Source of the DNA: Aureimonas sp. AU12
Lineage (GTDB): Bacteria > Pseudomonadota > Alphaproteobacteria > Rhizobiales > Rhizobiaceae
Reading direction: 5' to 3'
Length of the DNA: 64,000 nucleotides
Assembly (NCBI RefSeq): GCF_001463705.1
Contig: NZ_BBWH01000028.1
Span: 182,679-246,678, forward strand
In this document: positions 25,318-35,128 of the stretch, one piece after another
Position numbering within the stretch: position 1 is the first letter of the stretch
Layout: each line of letters starts with the position of its first letter
The notes under the pieces: generated by a model
The model's input: the letters and a program-made list of their open reading frames with translations, nothing else
The model's database searches: none
Told to the model about the DNA's origin: nothing
Made by a program: the position numbers and the translations under genes

Positions 25318-25992
25318 ATGGATGAACTCTGGTCGCCGATCCGGCTGACGCTGGAACTGGCGACGACAACGACGGCGATTCTTCTTCTCGTCGGCACGCC
25401 GCTGGCCTGGTGGCTGGCGCGCTCGCCGCGCTGGTGGAAGGAAATGGTGGCGGCCGTCGTGTCGCTGCCGCTCGTGCTGCCGCCGACCGTCCTCGGCTTC
25501 TACCTGCTCATCGCGCTCGGGCCCAACGCGCTCGGCGGCTGGCTCGGTGCGCCGCTCGGCCTTCGCACCTTCGCCTTTTCCTTCACCGGCCTCGTGGTCG
25601 GCTCTACGATCGGCTCGCTCCCCTTCGTGGTGCAGCCGATCCGCAACGCTTTCGAGGCGATGGGCGAGCGGCCGCTGGCAGTCGCCGCGACGCTCGGCGC
25701 CTCGCCGCTCGACCGTTTCCTTACCGTCGCGCTGCCGCTGGCGCGCCCCGGTCTGGCGACGGGCGCGGTGCTCGGCTTCTCGCACACGGTGGGCGAGTTC
25801 GGGGTGATCCTGATGATCGGCGGCAACATTCCCGGCGAGACGCGGGTCCTGTCGGTGGCGATCTTCGATTTCGTCGAGACGCTGCGCTGGCGCGAGGCGC
25901 ATATCCTGTCGGCCGGTCTTCTCGCCTTCGCCTTCGTGGTGATCCTCTCGGTGCAGCTGATGGAGCGCCGCGCCAGGCGGCGGGCGGCATGA
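25318..25992 (+). CDS. modB: Molybdate ABC transporter permease
   Basis: The 224-residue inner-membrane permease has five to six hydrophobic segments. The conserved cytoplasmic loop that contacts ModC is [20 protein letters not shown] followed by [35 protein letters not shown] is a ModB signature. It begins 27 bp after modA, and its TGA overlaps the modC ATG by four bases. Confidence 0.95.
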   Translation: MDELWSPIRLTLELATTTTAILLLVGTPLAWWLARSPRWWKEMVAAVVSLPLVLPPTVLGFYLLIALGPNALGGWLGAPLGLRTFAFSFTGLVVGSTIGSLPFVVQPIRNAFEAMGERPLAVAATLGASPLDRFLTVALPLARPGLATGAVLGFSHTVGEFGVILMIGGNIPGETRVLSVAIFDFVETLRWREAHILSAGLLAFAFVVILSVQLMERRARRRAA

Positions 25993-27074
25993 TCGAGGCC
26001 GCCTTCGCCGGCCGGGTGGGCGGGTTCGATCTCGACGTGGCGCTGGAGGCGCCGATGCGCGGCGTCACCGCGCTGTTCGGCCCGTCCGGTTGCGGCAAGA
26101 CGACGGTGCTGCGCTGCCTCACGGGGCTGCTGCGCCTGCCGGGGCGGCTGGCGGTCGGCGGCGAGGTCTGGCAGGACGGGCACCGCTTCGTGCCGACCCA
26201 CAGGCGCCGCGTCGGCATGGTGTTCCAGGAGCCGAGCCTGTTTGCGCATCTCACCGTGCGCGGCAATCTCAACTACGGACGCAGCCGGGCGAAATCCGCC
26301 GGCACCGGGGAGACGATCGGCTTCGACGAGGTGGTGGATCTCCTCGGACTCGAGCCGCTGATCGCGCGGGCGCCGACGCAGCTGTCGGGCGGCGAGCGCC
26401 AGCGGGTGTCGCTCGGACGCGCGCTGCTCTCCCAGCCGCGCCTGCTGCTGATGGACGAGCCGCTGTCGGCGCTCGACCGCACCGCCAAGGACGAAATCCT
26501 TGTCTATCTCGAACGGCTGCATGCGCGGCTGCGCATTCCCGCGATCCTCGTCAGCCACGACATGAGCGAGGTCGAGCGCCTCGCCGATCGGGTCGTGCTG
26601 TTGCGGCAGGGGCGGGTGCTGGCGGCCGGCGCACTCAACGCCGTGCTGACCGATCCCGCCTTGCCGCTCGCCGCGATGCGGGGCGCGGCGGCCGTGCTGG
26701 ATGCCGTCGTGTCGGGCTTCGATGCGGCCGACGGGCTGTTGCGGCTCGATCTCGGCGGGCAGGCGGTGCTCGTCACCGCGCGCCCGGTGCCGGTGGGGCA
26801 GGCGGTGCGGCTGCGGATCGCGGCGGCCGATGTCAGCCTCGCGCTCGATCGCCCGGCGGGCTCGACGATCCTCAACGTGCTGGACGCGACCATTCGCCGG
26901 ATCGAGCCGGTGGGGGAGGCGGAGATGCAGGTCTTCCTGGCGCTGCCCGGCGGGCAGGAATGCCTCGCCCGCATCACCCGGCGCTCCGCCCGGCTTCTCG
27001 ATCTGAGCGCCGGCAAGCCCGTGTTCGCGCAGGTGAAGGGCGTCTCGCTGTCCACCACCGAAGCCGCGCCCTGA
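25989..27074 (+). CDS. modC: Molybdate ABC transporter ATP-binding protein
   Basis: The 361-residue ATPase energises molybdate import. Walker A is GPSGCGKTT (about 31-39), the Q-loop lies in [11 protein letters not shown], the signature is [16 protein letters not shown], and Walker B is [12 protein letters not shown]. Residues about 290-355 form a C-terminal TOBE/Mop domain that in ModC proteins binds oxyanion and can inhibit transport. The start ATG overlaps the modB stop. It forms one operon with modA, modB and probably mop. Confidence 0.95.
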   Translation: MIEAAFAGRVGGFDLDVALEAPMRGVTALFGPSGCGKTTVLRCLTGLLRLPGRLAVGGEVWQDGHRFVPTHRRRVGMVFQEPSLFAHLTVRGNLNYGRSRAKSAGTGETIGFDEVVDLLGLEPLIARAPTQLSGGERQRVSLGRALLSQPRLLLMDEPLSALDRTAKDEILVYLERLHARLRIPAILVSHDMSEVERLADRVVLLRQGRVLAAGALNAVLTDPALPLAAMRGAAAVLDAVVSGFDAADGLLRLDLGGQAVLVTARPVPVGQAVRLRIAAADVSLALDRPAGSTILNVLDATIRRIEPVGEAEMQVFLALPGGQECLARITRRSARLLDLSAGKPVFAQVKGVSLSTTEAAP

Positions 27075-27129
27075 CGGGGCGGCACCCGTCCCCCCGACCG
27101 ATCCGGTCATCACACGAAGGAGAAACCCG

Positions 27130-27336
27130 ATGAAGATTTCCGCTCGCAACCGCCTGAAGGGTCGCGTCGTCTCGATCGAGAAGGGCGCGACCACGGCGCA
27201 TGTGCGCATCGACGTCGCCGGGACGATCGTGACCGCCGCCATCACCAACGAGGCCGTCGACGATCTGGCCTTGAGCGTCGGCTCGGATGCCTATGCGATC
27301 GTCAAGGCGTCGGACGTGATGGTGGGCGTCGACTGA
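27130..27336 (+). CDS. mop: Mop-type molybdate-binding protein
   Basis: The 68-residue protein is a single TOBE/Mop domain: MKISARNRLKGRVVSIEKG, HVRIDVAGTIVTAAITNEAV, and YAIVKASDVMVGV. Such molbindins assemble into hexamers that store or buffer molybdate in the cytoplasm. GAAGGAGAAA precedes the start. It lies 55 bp after modC on the same strand, so it is probably in the same operon. It may also stand in for the sensor domain missing from the short ModE-type regulator, which is speculation. Confidence 0.9.
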   Translation: MKISARNRLKGRVVSIEKGATTAHVRIDVAGTIVTAAITNEAVDDLALSVGSDAYAIVKASDVMVGVD

Positions 27337-27480
27337 GCGCCAACAGATCCCGACTGCCTCGCTCAACCAGCCGAGTCGAGCGAGGCGGTCGAGGCGCTTA
27401 GTGCTAGGACTGCCGGGTGGACATGCCCGGAGTCCGGTGCGACAGGCACGCCATCGATGAAGGCGGGCGGGAGTTTTGCG

Positions 27481-27873
27481 ATGCTGGCGAGAGCCAAGGA
27501 GTGGGCGCGGGCCATCAAGCGGGACGTCGTCGCACTCTGGATCGCAGCACGCGACCCGAGGACGCCGCGAGGCGCCAAGATCGCGGCCGGCGCTGTGGCG
27601 GCCTATGCGCTCAGCCCCATCGACCTCATTCCCGACTTCATTCCGATCATCGGATATCTGGACGATGTCATCCTGCTGCCGATCGCCATCGCGCTGATCG
27701 TGCGGATGATCCCGAACGAGCTGATGGACGAGTACCGGGCGGCGGCGATGGCGCGGTCCGGCCGGCCAGCGAGCCGGGGCGCGATGATCGCCATCATCCT
27801 CGTCTGGGTGGCCATGGCCATCGGGTTGATCGGGTGGCTCGCGCCCCTGGCCGCAGTTTGGCTTCGATCCTGA
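27481..27873 (+). CDS. DUF1232 (YkvA-like) membrane protein
   Basis: The 130-residue protein carries the DUF1232 core AAYALSPIDLIPDFIPIIGYLDD, including the SPIDLIPD motif, followed by hydrophobic helices (VILLPIAIALIVRMIP and an anchor near the C-terminus). Function of the family is unknown. ATG 27481 has GCGGGAG 7 nt upstream; ATG 27457 is in frame but has no ribosome site. It stands alone between mop and the convergent RND operon, separated from the latter by a bidirectional terminator. Confidence 0.85.
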   Translation: MLARAKEWARAIKRDVVALWIAARDPRTPRGAKIAAGAVAAYALSPIDLIPDFIPIIGYLDDVILLPIAIALIVRMIPNELMDEYRAAAMARSGRPASRGAMIAIILVWVAMAIGLIGWLAPLAAVWLRS

Positions 27874-27896
27874 TCGGGTCCGGTGCGATCCCTGGC

Positions 27897-27930
27897 ATGA
27901 AAAAGGGCGCCTCACGGCGCCCTTTTTCAT
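27897..27930. terminator. Bidirectional intrinsic terminator
   Basis: A perfect 15-bp inverted repeat: ATGAAAAAGGGCGCC (27897-27911) and GGCGCCCTTTTTCAT (27916-27930) with loop TCAC. A and T runs on both sides serve the convergent DUF1232 and RND genes. Confidence 0.92.
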
Positions 27931-27933
27931 GGG

Positions 27934-30900
27934 TCATTCGGCCGGGGCCGGGTGCGGTCCGCCGGCGGGCGCGGCGCGCTCGGGCGTGTCGGTGGTCTTG
28001 GGCTTCTTGTCCCGCGCCAGCAGCTTGTAGAAGAGCGGGATGAAGAAGATCGCGATGAAGGTCGCCATCAGCATGCCGCCGATGACGCCGGTGCCGATCG
28101 AGTGGCGGCTGGCTGACGAGGCGCCGGTGGCCGTGGCCAGCGGCACGACGCCAAGGACGAAGGCCAGCGAGGTCATCACGATCGGGCGGAAGCGCAGCTT
28201 GGCGCCCTGAAGCGCGGCGTCGAAGGCCGACAGACCCTCCTCGCGTTTCAGCACCGCGAACTCGACGATGAGAATCGCGTTCTTGGCCGCGAGGCCCACG
28301 AGCGTCACCAGACCGATCTGGAAGTAGACGTCGTTTTCGAGGCCCCGCAGGAAGATGCCGAGCAACGCACCGAACATGGCGAAGGGCACGGCGAGAAGCA
28401 CCGCGATCGGCAGCGACCAGCGCTCGTACTGCGCGGCGAGGATGAGGAACACCATCACCATGCCGAAGCCGATGGCGATCGCGCCGGTGCCGCCCGCCTG
28501 GATCTCCTGATAGGCCGAGCCGGTCCACGCGACCTCATAGCCCTCGGGCAGGGCTTCGGCCGCCGCGGCCTGCATGGCTTCGAGCGCCTGACCGGAGGAG
28601 AAGCCGGGGGCGGGACCGCCGGAGACCTTGGCCGAGTTGAAGGCGTTGAAGCGCTCGATGAGGTCGGGGCCGACCACGCGCTTGGTGATGAGCAGCGAAT
28701 CCAGCGGCACCATCGAGCCGCTCGCCGCCTGCACGTAGACGAAGCGCAGGTCGTCGGGCTTCTCGCGGAAGTCCGATTCCGACTGCAGCGAGACGCGGTA
28801 GTTGCGCCCGAGCAGGGTGAAATCGTTGACGTAGAGCGAGCCGAAGGTCGACTGCATCGTCTCGAAGATCGAGGCGATGGGAACGCCGAGCGCCTTGGCC
28901 TTCTCGCGGTCGACGTCGATCTGGTACTGCGGCACGTTGGCGTCGAAGCTGGTGCGAACGCCCGCCAGTTCCGGCCGCTTGGCGGCGGCCGCGATGAGCG
29001 CGTTCGTCGCCTCGATCAGCCCTTGGCTGCCGTTGCCCGAACGGTCCTGAACGAAGAGCTCGAAGCCGCCGGTGGTGGAGAGGCCCTGGATCGGCGGCGG
29101 CGAGAAGGCCAGCACCATCGCGTCCTGGATGCCGGCATTGGCGCCGATGAAGGTGCCCGGCAGGTTGCGGGCGTCCTGGCTCGGATCGGTGCGCTCGCCC
29201 CAGTCCTTCAGCGTCACGAAGGCCGCACCGGCGCTGGACTTCTGCGAGCCGGAGAGAAGGTCGAAGCCGGCGAAGGCGACGACGTCGGAGACCGCCGGGT
29301 TCTTCAGGATGTTGGCGCTGACCTGGTTCATCACGTCGGTGGTGCGGCTGAGCGAGGCCGCCGGCGGCAGGATGGCGACCACGAAGTTCGTGCCCTGGTC
29401 CTCGTTGGGCACGAGCGAGCCCGGAATCGTCTGGAAGAAGTAGACGATGCCGCCGATCATTGCCGCCATCAGCACCAACGCCAGGAAGGCCCGGCGCATG
29501 ATGAACGCGACGCCGTGGCCGTAGCCGTCGGTGATCCGGTCGAACATCCGGTTGAACCAGCGGAACGGCGCGATCGGCTCCTTGTGCTCGTTGCGAAGGA
29601 GAATGCCGCAGAGCGCCGGGGTGAGCGTCAGCGCCACGATGCCCGAGATCGTCACAGACACGGCGATGGTGACGGCGAACTGGCGGTACATCGTGCCGGC
29701 GAGGCCGCCGAGGAAGGCGACGGGGATGAAGACGGCGCAGAGCACGAGCACGATGGCGATGACGGGGCCGGTGACCTCGGTCATCGCCTTGGCTGTGGCG
29801 TCCTTCGCCTTCAGCCCTTCCTCGCGCATGATGCGCTCGACATTCTCGAGCACCACGATCGCATCGTCGACGACGATGCCGATGGCGAGCACGAGACCGA
29901 AGAGGGTCAGGAGGTTGATCGAGAAGCCGAGCGCCAGAAGCACGCCGAACGTGCCGATGATCGACACCGGCACCGCGATCATCGGAATGAGCGTGGCGCG
30001 GAAGCTCTGAAGGAAGAGGTAGACGACGACGAGCACCAGCACCATCGCCTCGATGAAGGTGTGGATCACCGACTCGATCGAGGCCTCGATGAACTTGGTG
30101 GTGTCGAAGGGAACGGCGAAGGAGATGCCGTCCGGGAACTGCTCGGAGAGTTCCTCCATGCGCGAGTTGACGGCCGCCAGCACGTTGAGCGCGTTGGCGC
30201 CCGGCTGGAGATAGAGGCCGATCGGGACGGTGGAATCGCCGTTGTAGGTGGCGTTGAAGGCGTAGTCCTGGCTGCCGAGCTCAACGCGGGCGATGTCCTT
30301 GAGGAGCAGCGCCGCGCCGTTGGCGTCGGAGCGGATGATGATGTTCTCGAAGGCCTGCGCGTCGGGTAGACGGCCCGCCGTCGTCACCGAATAGGTGAAG
30401 GCGAGGTCGTTGTTCGAGGGCTGCGCGCCGAACTGGCCCGCGGCGAACTGGGCATTCTGCTCGCGGATCGCGGTGGCGACGTCGCCCGGCGTCAGCTTGT
30501 ACTGCGCCAGCTGGTCTGGCCGCAGCCAGATGCGCATCGAGTAGTTGCGGGCGCCGAAGAGCTGGGCGTTGCCGATGCCGGGAATGCGCTTCAACTCGTC
30601 GAGAACGTAGAGCAGCGCGTAGTTCGAGACATAGGTGGCGTCGTAGCGCGGGTCGGTAGACGACATCGTCGCGACCGCGAGGATCGACGAGGACTGCTTC
30701 GTCACGGTGACGCCAAGGCGCTGGACCTCGGACGGCAGCGACGAGATCGCCTGCTGCACCCGGTTGTTGACGTTGATCGTCGCCTGGTCGGGGTCGGTGC
30801 CCGACTGGAAGGTGACGGTGATCGTGGCCGAACCCGTCGAGGAGTTCGACGAGGTCATGTAGATCATATCCTCGACGCCGTTGATCTGCTGCTCGATCGG

Positions 30901-31092
30901 CGCGGACACGGTCTGGGCGAGGGTCTCGGCGGAGGCGCCGGGATAGGTCGCGGCCACCTGGACCTGCGGCGGCACGAGCTCGGGATACTGCTCGATCGGC
31001 AGCGCGCGCATGGCGGCGAGGCCGCCGATCACGATGATGATCGAGATGACGGCGGCGAAGACCGGCCGGTCGACGAAGAAGCGGGAGTTCAC
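27934..31092 (-). CDS. RND multidrug efflux permease, HAE1 family
   Basis: The 1052-residue inner-membrane proton antiporter is of the AcrB/MexB/BepE type. The N-terminus [20 protein letters not shown] is standard. The proton-relay helix contains [16 protein letters not shown], the second half has [14 protein letters not shown], and the periplasmic porter domains contain the family's NVNNRVQQA and [11 protein letters not shown] blocks. Twelve membrane helices in two groups are evident. It starts at GTG 31092, overlapping the adaptor stop by four bases. With the adaptor and an outer-membrane channel encoded elsewhere it would export hydrophobic or amphiphilic compounds; the substrates are not predictable. 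Confidence 0.96.
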   Translation of the reverse strand: MNSRFFVDRPVFAAVISIIIVIGGLAAMRALPIEQYPELVPPQVQVAATYPGASAETLAQTVSAPIEQQINGVEDMIYMTSSNSSTGSATITVTFQSGTDPDQATINVNNRVQQAISSLPSEVQRLGVTVTKQSSSILAVATMSSTDPRYDATYVSNYALLYVLDELKRIPGIGNAQLFGARNYSMRIWLRPDQLAQYKLTPGDVATAIREQNAQFAAGQFGAQPSNNDLAFTYSVTTAGRLPDAQAFENIIIRSDANGAALLLKDIARVELGSQDYAFNATYNGDSTVPIGLYLQPGANALNVLAAVNSRMEELSEQFPDGISFAVPFDTTKFIEASIESVIHTFIEAMVLVLVVVYLFLQSFRATLIPMIAVPVSIIGTFGVLLALGFSINLLTLFGLVLAIGIVVDDAIVVLENVERIMREEGLKAKDATAKAMTEVTGPVIAIVLVLCAVFIPVAFLGGLAGTMYRQFAVTIAVSVTISGIVALTLTPALCGILLRNEHKEPIAPFRWFNRMFDRITDGYGHGVAFIMRRAFLALVLMAAMIGGIVYFFQTIPGSLVPNEDQGTNFVVAILPPAASLSRTTDVMNQVSANILKNPAVSDVVAFAGFDLLSGSQKSSAGAAFVTLKDWGERTDPSQDARNLPGTFIGANAGIQDAMVLAFSPPPIQGLSTTGGFELFVQDRSGNGSQGLIEATNALIAAAAKRPELAGVRTSFDANVPQYQIDVDREKAKALGVPIASIFETMQSTFGSLYVNDFTLLGRNYRVSLQSESDFREKPDDLRFVYVQAASGSMVPLDSLLITKRVVGPDLIERFNAFNSAKVSGGPAPGFSSGQALEAMQAAAAEALPEGYEVAWTGSAYQEIQAGGTGAIAIGFGMVMVFLILAAQYERWSLPIAVLLAVPFAMFGALLGIFLRGLENDVYFQIGLVTLVGLAAKNAILIVEFAVLKREEGLSAFDAALQGAKLRFRPIVMTSLAFVLGVVPLATATGASSASRHSIGTGVIGGMLMATFIAIFFIPLFYKLLARDKKPKTTDTPERAAPAGGPHPAPAE

Positions 31093-32276
31093 TGGGCGGC
31101 CTCGGCGACGGACTTTGTGGGAGCGGCCGGCGCGGCGTCGGCCGTGGGCGCTGCGGCGGGCGCGGCTTCGGCGACCGGCGAGACGGGCGAACCCGGGCGC
31201 ACCTTGATGACGCCGCGCGTCACGATGCGGTCGCCGGCCTTGAGGCCGGAGGCGATGAGGAGCGTGCCGTCGAGTTCGCGCCCGACCGTGACCGGGCGAA
31301 CCTCGGCGAGGTTCTCAGGCGTCAGCCCGTAGACGAACGTGCCCTGCGGCCCCTGCATCAGCGCCTCTGTCGGGATCGACAGCGCGTCGGGAATGATCAG
31401 CCCGTCGATCTCGACGCGCACGAACTGGCCGGGCAGCAGGCGGCTGTCGGGATTGTCGAGCACGGCGCGCGAGAGGATCGTGCCGGTCTCCTGGTCGATC
31501 GAGGAGGAGGTGAAGTCGATCTTGCCGACCTTGGCGTAGGTCGAGCCGTCACCGAACTTCACGGTGACCTTGAGATCGTCGATCGAGCCCTCGGCCGCGC
31601 CTTTTTCGATGAGCTGGCGGATCGAGGCGGCTTCGGTGTCGGCGGCTGAGAAGTTGACGTAGGCGGGATCGAGCTGGGTGATCCGGGTGAGGAGGTCGCC
31701 CGAGGTCAGGAGAGAGCCTTCCGGCACCTGCTCGAGGCTGGTGAGGCCGCTCGCGGGGGCCTCGACCGACGTATAGTCGAGCGACAGGGTGGCGGTCTGC
31801 AGCCGGGCCTGCGCCTGCGCCACCGAGGCGTCGGCGAGTTCGCGCTGCGAGGTGGCGTCGTCGACCGTTGCGGTGGAGGTGGCGCCGCTGCGCACGAGCG
31901 CCTGGGCGCGCTCCTCGGTGCGACGAGCCTGCGCCTGCGTTGCCTGTGCCTGCTGTACCTGCGCCTCGGCCAACGCCACCTCGGCCTCGAACGGCCGGCG
32001 ATCGATGTTGAAGAGGAGATCGCCCTGTTTCACCCGCTCACCCTCGGTGAAGGTGCGCTCGAGCAGGATGCCGCCGACGCGCGCACGCACCTCGACGACG
32101 CGCGAGGCGGCGACGCGGGCGGGGTATTCGTAGGTGACGGGCACGGGCTTGGCGACCAGCGTCTCGACGGTGACGCCGGGCGGCGGCGGGGCCGCACCGC
32201 CGGGCTGCTGGGCCTTGGCCGGAGCGAGCGCGGCGGCGAGAAAGAGGATCGACAGGGCGTGTCGGTCGAGGCGCAT
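31089..32276 (-). CDS. RND efflux periplasmic adaptor (membrane fusion protein)
   Basis: The 395-residue adaptor links the permease to an outer-membrane channel. A signal peptide ending AKA-QQ precedes a lipoyl-type region ([31 protein letters not shown]). A coiled-coil hairpin rich in Ala and Gln follows, then the beta-barrel domain ([15 protein letters not shown]) and a Pro/Ala tail. ATG 32276 is chosen as the start; upstream open frame crosses the operator region. It is the first gene of the operon, divergent from a TetR regulator. Confidence 0.94.
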   Translation of the reverse strand: MRLDRHALSILFLAAALAPAKAQQPGGAAPPPPGVTVETLVAKPVPVTYEYPARVAASRVVEVRARVGGILLERTFTEGERVKQGDLLFNIDRRPFEAEVALAEAQVQQAQATQAQARRTEERAQALVRSGATSTATVDDATSQRELADASVAQAQARLQTATLSLDYTSVEAPASGLTSLEQVPEGSLLTSGDLLTRITQLDPAYVNFSAADTEAASIRQLIEKGAAEGSIDDLKVTVKFGDGSTYAKVGKIDFTSSSIDQETGTILSRAVLDNPDSRLLPGQFVRVEIDGLIIPDALSIPTEALMQGPQGTFVYGLTPENLAEVRPVTVGRELDGTLLIASGLKAGDRIVTRGVIKVRPGSPVSPVAEAAPAAAPTADAAPAAPTKSVAEAAQ

Positions 32277-32333
32277 CAGGGAGGCTCCGGCCGCGGATCC
32301 CGCGGCATGTAGGGTATTGCGTTGCACCATACA

Positions 32334-32353
32334 TACATTCATAAATGGATGTA
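32334..32353. promoter_or_regulatory. Palindromic operator for the TetR regulator
   Basis: A 20-bp dyad of the form TACATnCAT-nn-ATGnATGTA lies between the divergent efflux operon and its TetR gene, in the most AT-rich part of the 93-bp gap. The size and position fit an AcrR-type operator controlling both directions. Confidence 0.75.
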
Positions 32354-32369
32354 ATCAAGGAGATGGTCA

Positions 32370-33029
32370 GTGCGGCGAACCAAGGAAGCGGCGGCCGAAA
32401 CGCGGTGTGCGATTCTCGATGCGGCGGAGCAGATGTTCTTCGAGCGCGGCGTGAGCCAGACCAGCCTGTCGCAGATCGCTGCAGCGGCCAACGTGACGCG
32501 CGGCGCGATCTACTGGCACTTCACCGGCAAGTCGGCGCTGTTCCAGGCGATGCAGGAGCGGGCCTATCTGCCGCAGGAGGAGTTCTTCCAGGCGCAGAAC
32601 ATCCTCGGCGAAAGCGACCCGATGGCAGCGCTCCACCGCGTCACGCTGGAAAGTATCCGGCGTTTTGTGGCGGACGAGCGTGCCCGTCGGGTGCTGACGA
32701 TCCTGACGCTGCGCTGCGAGTATGTGGGCGAGATGGCGGAGGCGATGATCTGTCACCGCGAGGCCGAGCACCACATGCACCGCACGGTGGTCCAGGTGTT
32801 CGAGCGGGCCCGCGACATGGGCCTGCTGCGCGCCGGCTGGACGCCGCAACTGGCCGCCAACGCGTGCATCTGCATCTTCACCGGCATCTTCACGGAATGG
32901 CTGCAGTCGAAGGAGGAGTTCGACATCGTCGAGATGGGAACGCTGACCTTCGACGGGCTGTTCGCCGGGTTCCGGGCCGAGGCGGTGCCGGTGGAGGCCG
33001 CTCCGATGTCGCTCGCCTTGGCGGGTTAG
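32370..33029 (+). CDS. TetR/AcrR family repressor of the RND efflux operon
   Basis: The 219-residue regulator opens with the TetR helix-turn-helix: ILDAAEQMFFERGVSQTSL then IAAAANVTRGAIYWHFTGKSALF. The C-terminal ligand domain resembles AcrR and TtgR types (LRCEYVGEMAEAMI, IFTGIFTEWLQS). Start is GTG 32370, 7 nt after AAGGAG. It is divergent from the adaptor and permease genes, with a 20-bp palindrome in the gap. Binding of a pump substrate would release repression. Confidence 0.93.
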   Translation: MRRTKEAAAETRCAILDAAEQMFFERGVSQTSLSQIAAAANVTRGAIYWHFTGKSALFQAMQERAYLPQEEFFQAQNILGESDPMAALHRVTLESIRRFVADERARRVLTILTLRCEYVGEMAEAMICHREAEHHMHRTVVQVFERARDMGLLRAGWTPQLAANACICIFTGIFTEWLQSKEEFDIVEMGTLTFDGLFAGFRAEAVPVEAAPMSLALAG

Positions 33030-33036
33030 GCGGGAA

Positions 33037-33429
33037 CTAACAGTTCTGGCGATCGCGTTGGCGTCGTCGACCTCGCGCGAACCGGGCGTTGAGTTCCGCG
33101 CCCGAGGGTGGCCGTGGGGTCGGCGCAGGTTCGGGGGCTTCGAGCCGGCAGGCAAGACGCCGCAAGGCGAGGTGGCGGCCGAGGTCGTAGCCCGGTCGAC
33201 CTGCGCGGGCCGCACGTAGCAGGCGCCGATCCTCGATCCGCAACCGCTCCGTCAGCATCCGCCGTGTCGAAGCATCGAGAGGTGCCGGGATGGCTGTGAT
33301 CCCGTATCGCAGAAGAAGCCAGCGCGGCATGTCCTGCGCATTCGCGGCGCCTGTCGCGTGCGCCCGGGCCGCTTCGCGCAACCGCATTTCGAAACGGCCG
33401 AGGGCCGTGCCATCCTCCAGCGGGGTCAT
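33037..33429 (-). CDS. Conserved-looking protein of unknown function
   Basis: A 130-residue protein starting at ATG 33429, six nt after AGGAGG. It is rich in Arg and Leu (MPRWLLLRYGITAIPAPLDAS, RMLTERLRIEDRRLLRAARAG) with a Pro-rich stretch and a basic tail ending RRRQRDRQNC. I recognise no domain. It ends 8 bp from the TetR gene (tail to tail) and is divergent from the DnaA-like gene. The ribosome site and codon use support a real gene; a nucleic-acid-binding role is only suggested by charge. Confidence 0.55.
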   Translation of the reverse strand: MTPLEDGTALGRFEMRLREAARAHATGAANAQDMPRWLLLRYGITAIPAPLDASTRRMLTERLRIEDRRLLRAARAGRPGYDLGRHLALRRLACRLEAPEPAPTPRPPSGAELNARFARGRRRQRDRQNC

Positions 33430-33634
33430 CCGCATCCTCCTGATCGACATGTCGGGCGATGATGCCGACCGGCCGGGGACGGGGGATAGAATCCTGAGCA
33501 CGAGTTGGGGATTGCGGGGATAACCTTTGGAAAAGCCGGGTCCCGGGGCGATCGCGGGTCGGGAAGTAAGAGAAAATATTCCTATATCCGCGCAGGGGTT
33601 GTAGAAGGGAGGCCCGGAACGAGGCGAGGATCCC

Positions 33635-34048
33635 ATGGCGACGCAGACCCCCCGAACCCTGACGAGCCCGGCCCTTGGCCGCTTGCCGCCGCTGGCCGAA
33701 CTCGGCTGGCGCGGCCGCCTTCAGTGCCGCGTCGCCGCCGACATCGTGGCGATGTTCTTGGCGGTGTCGGCCGCCGAGATCCTGTCGGCGCGCCGCGCCA
33801 GTGCAGCGGTCTCGCATGCCCGCCACATCGCCATCTATCTGGCGCACGTCGCCTTCCAGCTGCCGCTCCTGGCGGTGTCGCGCGGCTTTGCCCGCGATCG
33901 CAGCAGCATCTCCTACGCTATCGCGCGGATCGAGGACGAGCGCGACGACGAGACCTTCGACCGCCTGCTGTCGCGCATGGAGCAACTGGCGCAGTCCTGT
34001 CGCCGGCTGGCGCTGCCGGAGGCCGGCGACGAAGCCGGGGAAGCCTGA
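33635..34048 (+). CDS. Small protein with DnaA domain-IV-like helix-turn-helix
   Basis: The 137-residue protein has a segment (about residues 61-103) ARHIAIYLAHVAFQLPLLA followed by VSRGFARDRSSISYAIARIED. This closely resembles the DNA-binding domain IV of the replication initiator DnaA (YL-x-R... F-x-RDHSTV... I). There is no AAA+ ATPase part. It could bind DnaA-box-like sites as a regulator of replication or transcription; this is inferred. The next gene (DUF6456) starts 3 bp after its stop, so they are co-translated. The 205-bp upstream gap contains an AT-rich segment with a likely promoter. Confidence 0.75.
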   Translation: MATQTPRTLTSPALGRLPPLAELGWRGRLQCRVAADIVAMFLAVSAAEILSARRASAAVSHARHIAIYLAHVAFQLPLLAVSRGFARDRSSISYAIARIEDERDDETFDRLLSRMEQLAQSCRRLALPEAGDEAGEA

Positions 34049-34050
34049 GG

Positions 34051-34518
34051 ATGGCGACGCGTCGCACGCCCGCCGACGAATCGCCGCTCGCCCGCTTGGC
34101 CAACCGACCATGCGGCGACGGGAAGCCCTTCCTCAGCGCCGAAGAGGCAGAGGCCGGCGAGCGCCTTCGCGCCGACTGGACCCGCGCTGGCATGATGCCG
34201 AGCGTGACGCAGCGCTGGGACCGGCTGCCGGGGACGGGCGGGGGCGGCGGCGCCCCGACCGACTGGAGCGATCACCGGGCGGACTGTCATCGCCGCGCCA
34301 GCGAGGCGCTGCAGGCGGTCGGTCCGGAACTCTCCGGCGTCCTCGTGGATATCTGCTGCTTCCTGAAGGGCACCGAACTGGTGGAGCGCGAGCGCCGCTG
34401 GCCGGCGCGCTCGGCCAAACTCCTGCTGAAGGTCGGGCTCGCCGCGCTCGCCCGCCATTACGGGCTGGTCGCTGAGGCCGGCACGGCCGGGGCGCGCACG
34501 CGAAGCTGGCGGAGCTAA
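34051..34518 (+). CDS. DUF6456 domain protein
   Basis: The 155-residue protein starts at ATG 34051 just after TGAGG. It matches the DUF6456 pattern: ESPLARLANR with DGKPFLSAEEAEAGERLRAD, WTRAGMMPSVTQRW, and the C-terminal LVDICCFLKGTELVERERRW followed by SAKLLLKVGLAALARHYGL. The end of the domain looks like a helical DNA-binding or dimerising region. The family is largely alphaproteobacterial and uncharacterised. Tight coupling to the DnaA-like gene suggests a joint task. Confidence 0.82.
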   Translation: MATRRTPADESPLARLANRPCGDGKPFLSAEEAEAGERLRADWTRAGMMPSVTQRWDRLPGTGGGGGAPTDWSDHRADCHRRASEALQAVGPELSGVLVDICCFLKGTELVERERRWPARSAKLLLKVGLAALARHYGLVAEAGTAGARTRSWRS

Positions 34519-34636
34519 AGCCTGTCCAGACGAAGCGGACGTGCTTCGCCGTCGGACAATGCGAACAAAGCGGAAGTCTGAAGCCTATTTGGCGAACCCC
34601 TGTTCACTGAATTTACTCCAGCGCCGGCTCGATCCC

Positions 34637-35059
34637 TCAGGCGGTTTCCAGCGCGGCACGGGCATCGTTGCGGATGCGCGCCACCATCGAGCGCAGCCCG
34701 TTGGAGCGCTGCGGCGTCAGGTTCTCGCGAAGCCCGAGGCGTTCGAACAGCGCCTCGGCGTCCTGCTCCAGGATCTCGGGCGCGGTGCGGCCGGAATAGA
34801 AGGACAGGGCGATGGCAACCAGTCCGCGCACGATATGAGCATCCGACTGGCCGGAAAAGGTGATGCGCGGCGGCGAGCCGCCATCGGCGCGGCTGGTAAG
34901 CCAGACCTGGCTGACGCAGCCCGGCACCTTCGTCGCCTCGTTCAGGTCGGCGTCGTCGAGAGGCGGCAGCTCGCGCCCGAGTTCGATCACATAGCGGTAG
35001 CGGTCTTCCCAATCGTCGAGAAGCTCGAAATCCGCGATGATGTCGTCGATCCGGCGCAT
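34637..35059 (-). CDS. sufE: SufE-type cysteine desulfurase activator
   Basis: The 140-residue cytoplasmic protein accepts persulfide sulfur from the SufS desulfurase for Fe-S cluster assembly. The active-site region is ATKVPGCVSQVWL with C48. ITFSGQSDAHIVRGLVAIAL and LRENLTPQRSNGLRSM are the other conserved blocks. Length is normal. As in many Rhizobiales it is away from the main suf operon. The start ATG 35059 is followed by the standard DDIIADFELLDDWEDRY. Confidence 0.93.
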   Translation of the reverse strand: MRRIDDIIADFELLDDWEDRYRYVIELGRELPPLDDADLNEATKVPGCVSQVWLTSRADGGSPPRITFSGQSDAHIVRGLVAIALSFYSGRTAPEILEQDAEALFERLGLRENLTPQRSNGLRSMVARIRNDARAALETA

Positions 35060-35128
35060 GAAACGGTCCCTGTCGCGGCCCTCGGACGGGCGGGCGTGGG
35101 CCTCATATAGGCTGTGCCGGCCAGCTTG

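Noticed and set aside
29023..30369. A 448-codon plus-strand frame inside the RND permease
   Set aside because: It is His/Glu/Arg-rich low complexity opposite a full-length, well-conserved RND gene.
34531..34548. Terminator between the DUF6456 and sufE genes (CGAAGC / GCTTCG)
   Set aside because: Only six pairs with a 6-nt loop and no T run on either strand.
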